DNA of 64,000 nucleotides from Streptomyces sp. A1277 (lineage in GTDB: Bacteria > Actinomycetota > Actinomycetes > Streptomycetales > Streptomycetaceae), in assembly GCF_004795015.1 (NCBI RefSeq), contig NZ_SSBI01000008.1, positions 1 to 64,000 on the forward strand. The letters are read 5' to 3'. How positions within the stretch are numbered: position 1 is the stretch's first letter; the number at the start of each line of letters is the position of its first letter. Made by a program: the position numbers and the translations under genes. Shown in pieces: positions 24,091 through 34,325 of this stretch. The notes beneath the pieces were generated by a model. That model had not been told where the DNA came from and made no database searches. It saw nothing but the letters and a program-made list of their open reading frames with translations.

Positions 24091-24810
24091 TCAGCGCCGG
24101 GCGCGGGCCTCGGAGATCCGGCGCCGCACGGGCGCGTAGTGCTCTCCGAGCGCCTTCATGAACCCGGCGATGTCACCGGCCCGGGCGGCGTCCACGATGT
24201 TCTGGTGGGCGGTGATCGTCTCGGTCTCGTCGGCCTGCGTGAACCCGTCCAGGTGCGGTGCGACGATCGTGTACACGTCCCAGAAGGCCATCGAGAGCTG
24301 GCCGATCAGCTCGTTGCCCAGCGGGGCGACGAGCAGGGCGTGGAAGGCGCGGTCGGCGTCGACGAAGCCGTGGCCCTCCTGGGCGCCCGTCTCGCGCATG
24401 GTGGCCACCAGGGCGTCCAGCGCGTCCAGCTGCTCGGCGCTGAGCTGCGAGACGATCCGGTCGGCCATCCCGCGCTCGAAGAGTTCGCGTACGTCGACCA
24501 GGTCGGCCATCACCTGGAAGTCGTCGTCGGGGGAGAGCAGGCCCCGGAAGGTCAGGCTCTCCACCAGGGCCGACAGGCTCAGCCGGCCGACGTAGGTGCC
24601 GTGGCCGTGGCGGACCTCCACGATGTCCAGCGCGTTGAGGATCTTGACGGCCTCGCGGACGCTGGAGCGGCTGGCGCCGAGCGCCTCGCACAGGGCGGGC
24701 TCGGTGGGCAGCGGGTCCCCGGGACGGAGCCGTTCTTCGAGGATGTACCGCTTGATGCCGTCGACGACTTCCTGCCGGAGCAGCTGCCGGCCGGGCCTCG
24801 TTCCGGACAT
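24091..24810 (-). CDS. GntR/FadR-family regulator of the sialic-acid cluster (2)
   Basis: A 239-residue FadR-type regulator: winged helix LRQEVVDGIKRYILEERLRPGDPLPTEPALCEALGASRSSVREAVKILNALDIVEVRHGHGTYVG followed by an FCD domain (DLVDVRELFERGMADRIV, DADRAFHALLVAPLGNELI, HQNIVDAARAGDIAGFM). ATG 24810 has GGGGAG upstream. Divergent from the ABC importer across a perfect operator palindrome. It is related to the regulator at 19327 but clearly not identical, so the cluster has two FadR-type controllers, possibly for different ligands or with overlapping sites. Confidence 0.88.
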   Translation of the reverse strand: MSGTRPGRQLLRQEVVDGIKRYILEERLRPGDPLPTEPALCEALGASRSSVREAVKILNALDIVEVRHGHGTYVGRLSLSALVESLTFRGLLSPDDDFQVMADLVDVRELFERGMADRIVSQLSAEQLDALDALVATMRETGAQEGHGFVDADRAFHALLVAPLGNELIGQLSMAFWDVYTIVAPHLDGFTQADETETITAHQNIVDAARAGDIAGFMKALGEHYAPVRRRISEARARR

Positions 24811-24872
24811 ATGTGAACTCCCCACCTCTTGACCCCTCTCGATTGTCAAGCTACGTTCCCACGCTATCAAGG

Positions 24873-24895
24873 CATCAGACATCTGACGTCTGATG
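24873..24895. promoter_or_regulatory. Candidate sialic-acid regulator operator 3 (palindrome)
   Basis: Perfect inverted repeat CATCAGAC-N7-GTCTGATG whose core, GACATCTGACGTC (24878-24890), is the reverse complement of operator 2. Located between the divergent FadR regulator and the ABC importer operon, overlapping the probable importer promoter. Confidence 0.68.
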
Positions 24896-24979
24896 CTCCA
24901 GGTACCGCGGCCCCCCGTGAACCTGCGCCAGCCCCCCTTTCCCATCCACGACGCCCCACCTCAAGTCCCTGGAGGACCC

Positions 24980-26575
24980 GTGCCCGAGCTGAGATCAGCC
25001 GGTGTCGAGCGCCGCACCTTCCTGCGTTACACCGGTGCCATCGGTGCCGCGGCCGCCATCACGGCCGGCCTGTCCGCGTGTGGCGGACCGTCCTCGACCA
25101 CCAACGGCTCGACGGACAAGGGCAGCGGCAGCGACCTCATCGAGGCCGGTCTGTCCTACCCCCTGTCGACCGGCTTCGACCCGATGATCACCTCGGGCGC
25201 GACCCCGTACGCCGCCAATATGCACATCTTCGAGGGCCTGGTGGATCTCGATCCGGCAACGCTCGTGGCACGGCCTGCTCTCGCCACCGAGATGCCGAAG
25301 AAGATCAACGCCACCACCTACCGCGCCACCCTGCGCAAGGGCGCGACCTTCCACGACGGATCGGACGTCACCGCCGACGACGTCGTGTTCAGCTTCGAAC
25401 GCATCCTGGACCCGAAGAACGCCTCCCTCATGGCGCAGTTCGTGCCCTTCATCGACACCGTCAAGGCCGTCGACGCCTCCACGGTCGAGTTCAAGCTCAA
25501 GTACCCCTTCGCGCTCTTCCCGTCCCGCATCGCCGTGGCCCGGATCGTGCCGAAGAAGATCGTCGAGGCGGACGTCAAGGGCTTCGACGCCAAGCCGGTC
25601 GGCTCGGGCCCGTACAAGTTCGTCTCGGCGACCCGCGAGGACAAGATCGTCTTCGAGAAGTACGACAAGTACAACGGCTCGCACCCCGCCAAGGCCAAGA
25701 AGATGATCTGGCGCCTGATATCGGACCAGTCGGCCCGGGTCAGCGCCATGCAGTCGGGCCGCGTCCAGGCCATCGAGGACGTCCCGTACATCGACGTCAA
25801 GGGGCTCTCGGGCTCGGCGAAGACCGAGTCCGTGCAGTCCTTCGGCCTGCTCTTCCTGATGTTCAACACCGCCGACAAGCGGTTCGCCGACAAGCGGGTC
25901 CGCCAGGCCCTGCACTACGCGCTGGACACCGAGAAGATCATCAAGACCGCCATGGTCGGGAACGCGACGGCCGCCACGGGCTACGTCCCGACGACGCACC
26001 CCGACTACCAGAAGGCCGCCACCGTCTACACGCACGACGTGGCCAAGGCGAAGAAGCTGCTCGCCGAAGCGGGGGTGAAGAACCTCAAGTTCACCGTCCT
26101 GACCGTGGACACCGGCTGGGTCAAGGACATCGCCCCGCTGATCAAGGAGAGCTGGGCCGCCGCCGGCATCGAGGCCACCCTCGGCATCGCCCAGTCCGCC
26201 GCCCAGTACGCCAAGGTCGACAAGGGCGACTTCGAGGTCCTCGTCGCCCCCGGCGACCCCTCGGTCTTCGGCAACGACGTCGACCTGCTGCTGCGCTGGT
26301 TCTACTACGGCTTCTGGCCGGAGAACCGTTACGGCTGGTCCAAGACCGCCGAGTACAAGAAGGTCAAGCAGCTCCTCGACAAGGCCGCCCAGGCCGCCGA
26401 CGAGGCAGACCGCAAGCAGCTGTGGGGCCAGACCACCGACCTCCTCTCCGACGAGGTCCCGCTCTACCCGATCCTCCACCGCAAGCTGCCCACGGCCTGG
26501 AACGAGAAGGCGCTCCCCGGCTTCAAGCCGCTGCCCACCACCGGCCTGTCCTTCCTGGACGTCAGCCGCGCCTGA
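24980..26575 (+). CDS. ABC importer substrate-binding lipoprotein (family 5), sialic-acid type
   Basis: A 531-residue family-5 extracellular binding protein from GTG 24980 (GGAGG four bases upstream). The signal combines twin arginines (RRTFLRYTG) with a lipobox LSAC, so it is probably a Tat-exported lipoprotein. The mature part shows the DppA/OppA layout ([58 protein letters not shown]). Family 5 usually binds peptides, but in this cluster it matches the SatA/SiaE type that binds sialic acid. A strong hairpin follows its stop. Confidence 0.88.
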   Translation: MPELRSAGVERRTFLRYTGAIGAAAAITAGLSACGGPSSTTNGSTDKGSGSDLIEAGLSYPLSTGFDPMITSGATPYAANMHIFEGLVDLDPATLVARPALATEMPKKINATTYRATLRKGATFHDGSDVTADDVVFSFERILDPKNASLMAQFVPFIDTVKAVDASTVEFKLKYPFALFPSRIAVARIVPKKIVEADVKGFDAKPVGSGPYKFVSATREDKIVFEKYDKYNGSHPAKAKKMIWRLISDQSARVSAMQSGRVQAIEDVPYIDVKGLSGSAKTESVQSFGLLFLMFNTADKRFADKRVRQALHYALDTEKIIKTAMVGNATAATGYVPTTHPDYQKAATVYTHDVAKAKKLLAEAGVKNLKFTVLTVDTGWVKDIAPLIKESWAAAGIEATLGIAQSAAQYAKVDKGDFEVLVAPGDPSVFGNDVDLLLRWFYYGFWPENRYGWSKTAEYKKVKQLLDKAAQAADEADRKQLWGQTTDLLSDEVPLYPILHRKLPTAWNEKALPGFKPLPTTGLSFLDVSRA

Positions 26576-26643
26576 CCGGCGCCCGGCCGGCGGCCGCCGC
26601 ACCCCGGCCACCCGAACGGCGCGGCCCGCCCGCGCCCCACACC

Positions 26644-26682
26644 CCGGTCCGGGACACCGACCACCCCGGTGTCCCGGACCGG
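26644..26682 (+). terminator. Intercistronic hairpin after the binding-protein gene
   Basis: A perfect 16-bp stem (CCGGTCCGGGACACCG / CGGTGTCCCGGACCGG) with a 7-base loop between the binding protein and permease genes. No T-tract, so it may be a partial terminator or an mRNA 3'-end stabiliser that keeps binding protein in excess of permease. Confidence 0.75.
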
Positions 26683-26711
26683 ACGACCGCCCAACCGCAA
26701 GGAACCCGACG

Positions 26712-27662
26712 ATGGTTGCTTTTCTCCGGCTCGCGCTGCGCCGCGTCGCGATGATGCCGGTGATGATCCTCGGTATCGCGTTGCTCGTCTTCGTGGTGCT
26801 GCAGTTCTCGCCGGTCGACCCGGCCTACAACGCGCTCGGGGAGAGCGCCGGCCCGGAGGCCCGGGAGGCATTCGCCGAGGCCAACGGGCTCAACGACCCG
26901 CTGCCCGTACGCTACTTCCACTTCCTCGGCCAGCTGATCCACCTGGACCTCGGCTCGACCGTCCCACCGAGCCAGCCCGTGGTCGACCGGATCACCGCCG
27001 CCTTCCCGCTCACCCTCCAGCTCACCATTCTCGGGCTCGTCATCGCCATCGTCCTCGCCGTCATCGGCGGCGTCCTGGGCGCGATGTACCGCGACCGCTG
27101 GCCCGACCAGCTCTTCCGGGTCCTGTCCATGGCCGGGGTCGCCGTCCCGTCCTTCTGGCTCGGCGTCCTGCTCATCCAGCAGTTCGCCCTGAACAGCCAG
27201 ATCTTCCCGACGGGCGGATACACCAACATCGCCGACTCGTTCGGCGGCTGGCTCCGGACGATGTTCCTGCCCGCCGTCTCGCTCGCCGTGCCCGTCGCCG
27301 CGTCGCTCGCCCGCCTCATCCGCACCGCGATGGTCACCGAACTCGACCGGGACTACGTGCGCACCGCCCAGGGCAACGGCCTGCCGGTCTTCCTGGTCAT
27401 CCGCTCGGTGCTGCGCAACGCCCTGGTCACCCCGCTCACCGTGCTCGGGGTCAAGGTCGGCTACCTGCTCAGCGGCGCCGTCGTCATCGAAGCGATCTTC
27501 GACCTGCCCGGCATGGGCAAACTCATCCTCGAAGGTGTCACCGGAGGCGACATCGCCCTGGTCCAGGGCACCGTACTGACCATCGCCATCGCGTTCCTGG
27601 TGGTCAACGTCATCGTCGACCTGCTCTACCTGCTGGTCAACCCGCGCATCAGGACGGTGTGA
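26712..27662 (+). CDS. ABC transporter permease (DppB-like)
   Basis: A 316-residue inner-membrane permease with six spans and the family EAA-type loop (LDRDYVRTAQGNGLPVFLVIRSVLRNALVTPLTVLG). N-terminal LALRRVAMMPVMILGIALLVFVVLQFSPVDPAYNALG is typical of DppB/OppB. It follows the binding protein and precedes the fused permease-ATPase; the gene order binding protein, permease, permease-ATPase, ATPase equals that of the Corynebacterium glutamicum siaEFGI importer. Confidence 0.92.
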   Translation: MVAFLRLALRRVAMMPVMILGIALLVFVVLQFSPVDPAYNALGESAGPEAREAFAEANGLNDPLPVRYFHFLGQLIHLDLGSTVPPSQPVVDRITAAFPLTLQLTILGLVIAIVLAVIGGVLGAMYRDRWPDQLFRVLSMAGVAVPSFWLGVLLIQQFALNSQIFPTGGYTNIADSFGGWLRTMFLPAVSLAVPVAASLARLIRTAMVTELDRDYVRTAQGNGLPVFLVIRSVLRNALVTPLTVLGVKVGYLLSGAVVIEAIFDLPGMGKLILEGVTGGDIALVQGTVLTIAIAFLVVNVIVDLLYLLVNPRIRTV

Positions 27663-27663
27663 C

Positions 27664-29633
27664 ATGTTCGCCACGGGCCGTCTGGCCAAGAAGCTCTCCC
27701 GACCGGGCGTCGCCTTCCGCGCCCTCCCGGTAACCTCCCGCGTCGCCCTCGGCGTCCTGATCCTCGTCCTCCTCGGCGCCGTACTGGCCCCCCTGCTCAC
27801 CCAGGACCCGCTGGCCACGGGCAACCCCGTCCAGGCCCCGAGCGGCGCGCACTGGTTCGGCACCGACCGGGCAGGCCGCGACGTGTTCGCCCGCGTCATG
27901 CACGGCTCGCGCTACTCGCTGATCATCGGCCTCGGCTCGACCGCCTGCGCCCTGGTCGCCGGAGCCGTCCTCGGCTCGCTCGCCGCCACCTCGCGCAAGC
28001 TCGGCGACGAGTCCGTCATGCGCACCCTCGACGTCATCATGTCGTTCCCGCCGATCGCGCTCGCGGCCGTCCTGGTCGCCGTGTTCGGCACCAGCATCCC
28101 GGTGATCATCTTCACGATCGCCTTCGTCTACACCCCCTCGCTGGCCCGCGTGGTCCGCGCCAACGTCCTCTCCCAGTACGGCGAGGACTACGTCGCCGCC
28201 GAGAAGGTCATCGGCGCCCGGCGCGCCTACATCATCCTGCGCCACGTCGCCGTCAACTGCATGGCTCCGGTCATGGTGTTCGCCACCGTCATGGTCGCCG
28301 AGGCGATCATCTTCGAGGCGAGCCTCTCCTTCATCGGCGCCGGTGTGCAGGACCCCGACCCCAGCTGGGGCAGCGTCCTCGCCTACGGCCGGCAGATCCT
28401 CCTGGCGGGCGGCTGGTGGGCCACCTTCTTCCCCGGCCTCGCCCTGCTGATCACCGTCCTCGCGCTCAACATCCTCTCCGAAGGGCTCACCGACGCCTCC
28501 GCGGCGCCCAAGAGCGCCCGCGCCGCCGTCGACCCCACGGCCGCCACCGCACCGGACCCGGTCGAGGCCGCCGCCACCGTCGACATCGACGCCGCCCTCG
28601 CCAAGCTCGCCCGGCACGTCAACGCCACCGAGCCCACCATCACACCGGTACGCGAGGACGCCGCCGAACTCCTCGTCGTCCGCGACCTCGCGATCCGCTT
28701 CCCGGACCGCTACGGCGAGATCCCCGTCGTCGACAGGCTGAACTTCACCGTCCACGAGGGCGAGACCCTCGGCCTGGTCGGCGAGTCCGGCTGCGGCAAG
28801 TCCATCACCAGCCTCGCCGTCATGGGCCTCCTCGCCCGCAACGCCGAGGTCAGCGGCGAGATCATGTACCGCGGCCGGGACCTGCTGAAGCTCCCGCCCA
28901 AGGAACGCCGCGCCCTGATGGGCCCCGAGATCGCGATGGTCTACCAGGACGCGCTGTCCTCCCTCAACCCCTCCGTGCTCGTGGGCACCCAGCTCAAGCA
29001 GCTGACCTCGCGCGGCGGAACGAAGACCCCCGCCGAGCTCCTGGAGCTCGTCGGCCTCTCGCCCGAGCGCACCCTGCGCAGCTACCCGCACGAGCTCTCC
29101 GGCGGCCAGCGCCAGCGCGTCCTCATCGCCATGGCCCTCTCCCGCAGCCCCCGCCTCCTGATCGCGGACGAGCCGACCACCGCCCTCGACGTCACCGTCC
29201 AGGCCCAGGTCGTCGAACTCCTCATCCGGCTCCGCGACGAGCTCGGCTTCGCCATGGTGCTGGTCTCGCACGACCTCGCCCTCGTCGGCGACCTCTCGCA
29301 CCGGGTCGCCGTGATGTACGCGGGACGGCTCGCCGAGGTCGGCGACACCCGGGCGGTCCTCACCGACCCCGCCCACCACTACAGCCGCGGCCTCCTCGGC
29401 TCCGTCGTCTCCCTGGAGGCCGGCGCCGAGCGGCTCCACCAGATCCGCGGCGTCGTCCCCGCACCCCAGGGCTTCGGCGCGGGCTGCCGCTTCGCCGGCC
29501 GCTGCGGTGCGGCGACCGACCTCTGCCGCACCACCACCCCCGTCATCACCGGGCGCGGCGACACGAAGGACCACGGCTTCGCGTGCCACCACCCGGCCGG
29601 TGCCACCGCGAAGAAGCTCGAAGGGAGCGCCCT

Positions 29634-29637
<4 letters not shown>
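27664..29637 (+). CDS. Fused ABC permease-ATPase (DppC-DppD type)
   Basis: A 657-residue fusion. Residues ~1-280 are a DppC-like permease (TSRVALGVLILVLLGAVLAPLLTQDPLATG, FGTDRAGRDVFARVMHGSRYSLIIGL, EAA loop YGEDYVAAEKVIGARRAYIILRHV). A linker rich in Ala/Pro/Asp (~285-335) leads to an ATPase with Walker A GESGCGKS near 375, Q-loop, signature LSGGQRQR near 478 and Walker B LLIADEPT near 497, then a C-terminal oligopeptide-type cysteine region (CRFAGRCGAATDLC) that may bind an Fe-S cluster. The fusion fixes 1:1 stoichiometry. Starts 1 base after the preceding stop. Confidence 0.92.
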
Positions 29638-30637
<1,000 letters not shown>

Positions 30638-30641
<4 letters not shown>

Positions 30642-31573
30642 CCGCCCGAACCCCCCGCTACACGGGAGTCATCCCGCCCGTCGTCACCCCGCTCACCGCG
30701 GACGGCGAGCTCGACATCCCCTCGCTGGAGCGGGTCGTGGGGCACCTGATCGACGGCGGCGTCACCGGGCTCTTCGCCCTCGGCAGCTCCGGCGAGACCG
30801 CCTACCTCACCCCCGGACAGCAGGACCGGGTCATCAGGGCCATCACCGCCGCGGCCGGCGGCCAGGTGCCGGTCCTCGTCGGCGCTATCGAGACCACCAC
30901 CAACCGGGCGATCGAGCGCGCCCGCCGCGCCGCGGAGCTCGGTGCCGACGCCGTCGTCGTCACCGCGCCCTTCTACACCCGCACCCACGACACGGAGATC
31001 GACCGGCACTTCCGGGACGTCGCCGCCGCCCTCGACCTGCCGGTCCTGGCCTACGACGTGCCGGTCTGCGTCCACAGCAAGCTCGACCCGGAACTGCTGC
31101 TCCCGCTCGCCGCCGACGGCGTGCTGGCCGGTGTGAAGGACTCCAGCGGCGACGACGGCTCGTTCCGGCGGCTGGCCATCGGGGCCCGCGAGCTCCCGGA
31201 GTTCTCCGTGCTCACCGGCCACGAGCTGGTCGTCGACGCGATGATGCTGGGTGGCGCCGACGGGTCGGTGCCGGGGCTCGGCAACGTGGACCCGCACGGG
31301 TACGTACGCCTCCACGAGGCCGCGGTGCGCGGCGACTGGGCCGCCGCCCGGGCCGAACAGGACCGCCTCGTCGCACTGTTCGACATCATCCGCGCCGCCC
31401 GCCCCGGCACGGCATCCGCCACGGCGGCCGGGCTCGGCGCGTTCAAGACCGCGCTGATGCTGCGCGGCGTCATCGCCACCAACGTGATGAGCCCGCCGAT
31501 GCGCCGGCTCGACGCCGAGGAGACGGCGACGATCGCCGCCTGCCTGGAGCGCGCGGGCATCGCCGCGGTCTGA
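30638..31573 (+). CDS. nanA: Second NanA-like lyase (dihydrodipicolinate synthase family)
   Basis: A 311-residue class I aldolase paralogous to the enzyme at 18217: GLFALGSSGETAYL, LAYDVPVCVHSKL with the catalytic Tyr, and GVKDSSGDDG with the Schiff-base Lys. Translationally coupled to the importer ATPase. It could cleave the sialic acid brought in by the ABC importer, while the other copy works with NanT. A division of labour by substrate or by inducer is possible but not shown. Confidence 0.85.
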
Positions 31574-31596
31574 CACGGCGGCAGCACCGGACACCG

Positions 31597-31638
31597 AAAG
31601 GTCCGGCCCGACAGCGAAGGCTGTCGGGCCGGACCTTT
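31597..31638. terminator. Strong bidirectional terminator
   Basis: A perfect 19-bp stem (AAAGGTCCGGCCCGACAGC and its complement) with a GAAG loop, flanked by A and T residues so it works both ways. It ends the importer-lyase operon and the oppositely read long chaplin gene. Confidence 0.9.
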
Positions 31639-31659
31639 GGTGCGTGGGGGAGCGTCAGC

Positions 31660-32490
31660 TCACTTCTGCGCGGCGCGGGCGCGGCGCATCAGCAGGCCGC
31701 CACCGAGCACCATCGCGGCGCTGGCGCCACCGGCGATGCCCAGCTTGTCGTTGGTGCCGGTGTGCGCCATCTGCGGCGGCTTGTGGTGCTTGGGGGTGTG
31801 GTGCCAGGTGTGGGCCGGCGGGTTGTGCGGGTGCCACGCGTGGGTCGGCGGGTTGTGCGTGGGCGGGTTGTGCGTCGGGGGCTTGTGGTGCGTCGGCGGC
31901 TTGTGGTGCGGCGGCTTGTGGTGCACCGGCGGGGCCGGCGGCTTGTGGTGGTGTCCCGGAGGGCAGTTGTCGTCGTGGTGGTGCGGCGGCTTGTGCGTCG
32001 GGGGCTTGTGGTGCGGCGGCTTGTGCGGGGGGTTGTGGTGCGGCGGGTTCTCGACCTCGCCGCCACTGTTCTCGCACTCGTTGCCGGCGGCCGGGTTCAG
32101 CAGACCGACCACGTTGACACTGTTGCCGCAGACGTTGACCGGGATGTCGACCGGGGCCTGCACGACGTTGCCCGAGAGCACGCCGGGGGAACCGACGGCC
32201 ACTCCCTCGGCACTCGCGCCCTGGGTGTCGCCGGGGGCCGCGTCGCCGCCCTCGTTCTCGCACTCGTTGCCGAAGGCGGGGTTCAGCGCGCCGATCACGT
32301 TGACGGTGTTGCCGCAGATGTTGACCGGGACGTGCACCGGGACCTGCACGACGTTGCCCGACCCGACGCCGGGCGAACCGACAGCGGCGCCGTCGGCCGA
32401 GGCGTCGGCGAAGGCGTAGCCGCCGGAGGCGGTCAGGATGCCTGACGCCGCCGCCATGACGAGCACGCTTTTACTCAAGGCTTTTCGCAT
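31660..32490 (-). CDS. Long chaplin with two chaplin domains and sortase signal
   Basis: A 276-residue secreted hydrophobin-like coat protein. Signal peptide residues 1-29. Two chaplin domains follow (each with SPGVxSGNVVQxPVxxPVNxCGNxVNVxGxLNPAxGNECEN). Then comes an extreme His/Pro-rich linker of about 100 residues (PPHHKPPTHKPP-type repeats with a lone Cys in DDNCPPGHHH) and a C-terminal sorting signal MAHTG, hydrophobic stretch and RRARAAQK tail. Streptomyces long chaplins normally carry LAXTG for class E sortase; here the Leu is Met. It anchors to the cell wall and nucleates the aerial coat. ATG 32490 has GGAAGG. Confidence 0.93.
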   Translation of the reverse strand: MRKALSKSVLVMAAASGILTASGGYAFADASADGAAVGSPGVGSGNVVQVPVHVPVNICGNTVNVIGALNPAFGNECENEGGDAAPGDTQGASAEGVAVGSPGVLSGNVVQAPVDIPVNVCGNSVNVVGLLNPAAGNECENSGGEVENPPHHNPPHKPPHHKPPTHKPPHHHDDNCPPGHHHKPPAPPVHHKPPHHKPPTHHKPPTHNPPTHNPPTHAWHPHNPPAHTWHHTPKHHKPPQMAHTGTNDKLGIAGGASAAMVLGGGLLMRRARAAQK

Positions 32491-32760
32491 TGGGGCCCTT
32501 CCTTGGGACATTTCTCGCGAACGCGCGGCCGCAGTTCGTTCGTCAGGCGGTGCAGCAGCCGTCAGTTCCGACCGTGATGCTTGGGGGAGCCTCCCGGCGG
32601 GCGAGCTTGACGACACCCATAACGACGCCTGCGTGCGCGAGAAACGTGAAACCAGTGAATTTTCTGTGATCACCCGTACGGGCTACGCGTAAGGGAGACG
32701 CTGTCGATTTCCGTCAGTATGTCCCGATCGCTTTCGCACGGGCGTCCGCCACTTCCTGGC
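32491..32760. other. Divergent promoter region between long chaplin and first rodlin
   Basis: 358 bases separate the two divergent genes; this is the part outside the rodlin promoter module. No protein-coding feature is convincing. On the minus strand CGGAAC-N16-GCCTGA is a weak match to a sigma-BldN-type promoter for the chaplin. The rest is unassigned. Confidence 0.4.
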
Positions 32761-32814
32761 ATTCGGGTGAATGGTGATAACCAAACGTCCGGGGACGAGT
32801 TGGGCAGGGCGCTC
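32761..32814 (+). promoter_or_regulatory. Rodlin promoter module 1 (sigma-BldN-like)
   Basis: ATTCGGGTGA, then GATAAC (32776-32781), 16 bases, and AGTTGG (32798-32803). The hexamers resemble the sigma-BldN consensus as I recall it (CGTAAC-N16-CGTTGA), known to drive rodlin and chaplin genes in Streptomyces venezuelae. The TTCGGGTG element starts 36 bases ahead of the -10-like hexamer, exactly as in modules 2 and 3. Confidence 0.6.
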
Positions 32815-32848
32815 CGGTACGGGGCTCCCAGTACGAGAAGGGTTCATC

Positions 32849-33250
32849 GTGATCAAGAAGGTCCTGGCTACGGGTGCTGTCGCCGCCTCCATCCTCGGGC
32901 TCGGCGCCGCGCAGGCGATGGCCATCGGCAACGACGGCGGCACGACCTCCGTGAACGGCAACGGCGCCTCGCAGTCCTTCGGCAACGCCGTGACGCACGG
33001 CGATGGCAGCCCGCAGTTCGACCTGGTCCAGGGCTCGCTGAACAAGCCCTGCGTCGGCCTGCCGCTCAAGGCCAACGTCGGTTCACTCATCGGTGTCGTC
33101 CCGATTACGGTCCAGGACGTCAACGTCCTGTCCAACCCGCAGAACCAGCAGTGCACCGAGAACTCCACCCAGGCCAAGGGCGACGAGCCGCTGTCGCACA
33201 TCCTGGACAACATCCCGGTCCTGTCGGGCAACGGCGCCGGCAACCGCTGA
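32849..33250 (+). CDS. Rodlin protein (1)
   Basis: A 133-residue secreted rodlin, component of the paired-rodlet layer on aerial hyphae and spores. Signal peptide residues 1-25 (VIKKVLATGAVAASILGLGAAQAMA). The mature part has the diagnostic IGNDGGTTSVNGNGASQSFGN, LVQGSLNKPCVGLPLKANVGSLIGVVPITVQDVNVLSNPQNQQC and ENSTQAKGDEPLSHILDNIPVLSGNG blocks with two conserved Cys. GTG 32849 is preceded by GAAGGG. One of three rodlin genes here; S. coelicolor has two. Confidence 0.93.
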   Translation: MIKKVLATGAVAASILGLGAAQAMAIGNDGGTTSVNGNGASQSFGNAVTHGDGSPQFDLVQGSLNKPCVGLPLKANVGSLIGVVPITVQDVNVLSNPQNQQCTENSTQAKGDEPLSHILDNIPVLSGNGAGNR

Positions 33251-33263
33251 TCCGGCCGTCACC

Positions 33264-33306
33264 AGGCCCGGGCCGCCGGCGTTCCTCCTCCGAGCGGCCC
33301 GGGCCT
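33264..33306 (+). terminator. Terminator after rodlin 1
   Basis: A perfect 13-bp stem AGGCCCGGGCCGC / GCGGCCCGGGCCT with a 17-base loop just after the rodlin stop. Confidence 0.75.
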
Positions 33307-33536
33307 GCTGCTGCCCCACACGTCCGGCCGGAATCGAATGATTCCAGCGGGAACGTCGGCCGCTGACTGGAACTGCATCATTCGGGCGGTCTTCGAAGAA
33401 TCTTCTGGTTGAAGAGTTTCGCTTACCGTCCGAAATCGTTACGAATGACAACGGCGGGGTCACGAGCGATCAGGTCCGCGCTCGTGCGGCACGAAAGCCG
33501 TGGCCGCTCCGGACTCCGCCGAAGAAAGGGTTTCAC

Positions 33537-33770
33537 GTGAAGTACACCAAGATCGCCGCCGTCGCCGCCGGTACCCTCATGGCCATGGGTGCCGCTGCCC
33601 CGGCCTTCGCCGACTCCGGCGCCGAGGGTGCCGCCGTCAACTCCCCGGGCGTCCTGTCCGGCAACGTCGTCCAGGTTCCGATTCACATCCCGGTGAACGT
33701 CTGCGGCAACACCATCGACATCATCGGCCTGCTGAACCCGGCCTTCGGCAACGTCTGCGCCAACGACTGA
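33537..33770 (+). CDS. Short chaplin
   Basis: A 77-residue short chaplin: signal peptide 1-25 (MKYTKIAAVAAGTLMAMGAAAPAFA) and one chaplin domain DSGAEGAAVNSPGVLSGNVVQVPIHIPVNVCGNTIDIIGLLNPAFGNVCAND with the two Cys found in ChpF-H types. It self-assembles into amyloid-like fibrils at air-water interfaces and is organised by rodlins. Monocistronic, with its own terminator. GTG/ATG start ATG? The codon read is GTG-preceded ATG-equivalent at 33537 (GTGAAGTAC), following GAAAGGG. Confidence 0.94.
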   Translation: MKYTKIAAVAAGTLMAMGAAAPAFADSGAEGAAVNSPGVLSGNVVQVPIHIPVNVCGNTIDIIGLLNPAFGNVCAND

Positions 33771-33800
33771 TTCACCCCCGCCGAATTCTTCTCGGCACCG

Positions 33801-33837
33801 AAGGCCCCGGAGCGCACTCCCCGCGTTCCGGGGCTTT
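33801..33837 (+). terminator. Terminator after the short chaplin
   Basis: A 15-bp stem (AAGGCCCCGGAGCGC with GCGTTCCGGGGCTTT, including G-T pairs) about 30 bases after the stop codon, ending in TTT. Confidence 0.75.
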
Positions 33838-34005
33838 CCCGTGCGCTCCGGAACCCGGGATTTCGAGAAAGGCCGCGCCGTCCAGTTGCCCGGCCGCATT
33901 CGGGTCGTTAGTCAGGGGGAAAGCGGCAGAAGTCACGGCTAAAGAAGGCTCGTGCGGCGCGGGGACGCGACCGAAACAGACGCCGCTGCAGAAGGGAACC
34001 CGAAA

Positions 34006-34296
34006 GTGAAGTACGCGAAGACCGCCGCGCTCGTTGCCGGTTCCGTGGTTGCGCTCGGCACGGCTGCCCCCGCCTTCGCCGTCACCACCGCCACGGCCCC
34101 CAGCTTCAGCCTCGACGGAGGCGTCAACCAGGTGGTGGCGGCCGCTCCGCAGGCGGTCGACCCGGTCCTCGACACCGTCAGCGGCGCCGCCGACAACCTG
34201 CACGAGAACGGAACCGTCACCGAGGTCGCCGACCAGGCCACCGGAGCGGTGAAGGGTGCGGCGCCCCTGCTGGGCGGCCTCCCGCTCGCCCGCTGA
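34006..34296 (+). CDS. Small secreted protein with chaplin-like signal peptide
   Basis: A 96-residue protein from GTG 34006. The first 25 residues (VKYAKTAALVAGSVVALGTAAPAFA) closely resemble the signal of the adjacent short chaplin, but the mature 71 residues (VTTATAPSFSLDGGVNQVVAAAPQAVDPVLDTVSGAADNLHENG...) contain no chaplin domain, no Cys and are predicted largely helical and Ala/Val/Asp-rich. Located among chaplin and rodlin genes, so it may be another coat-associated protein. Function unknown. Confidence 0.82.
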   Translation: MKYAKTAALVAGSVVALGTAAPAFAVTTATAPSFSLDGGVNQVVAAAPQAVDPVLDTVSGAADNLHENGTVTEVADQATGAVKGAAPLLGGLPLAR

Positions 34297-34325
34297 CCTC
34301 GCACCGGCGGCGTGGCCCCCGCGCC

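Noticed and set aside
31670..32420. Long plus-strand Gly/Trp/Cys-rich frame opposite the long chaplin
   Set aside because: It is the complement of the His/Pro-rich chaplin linker and has no start context or family resemblance.
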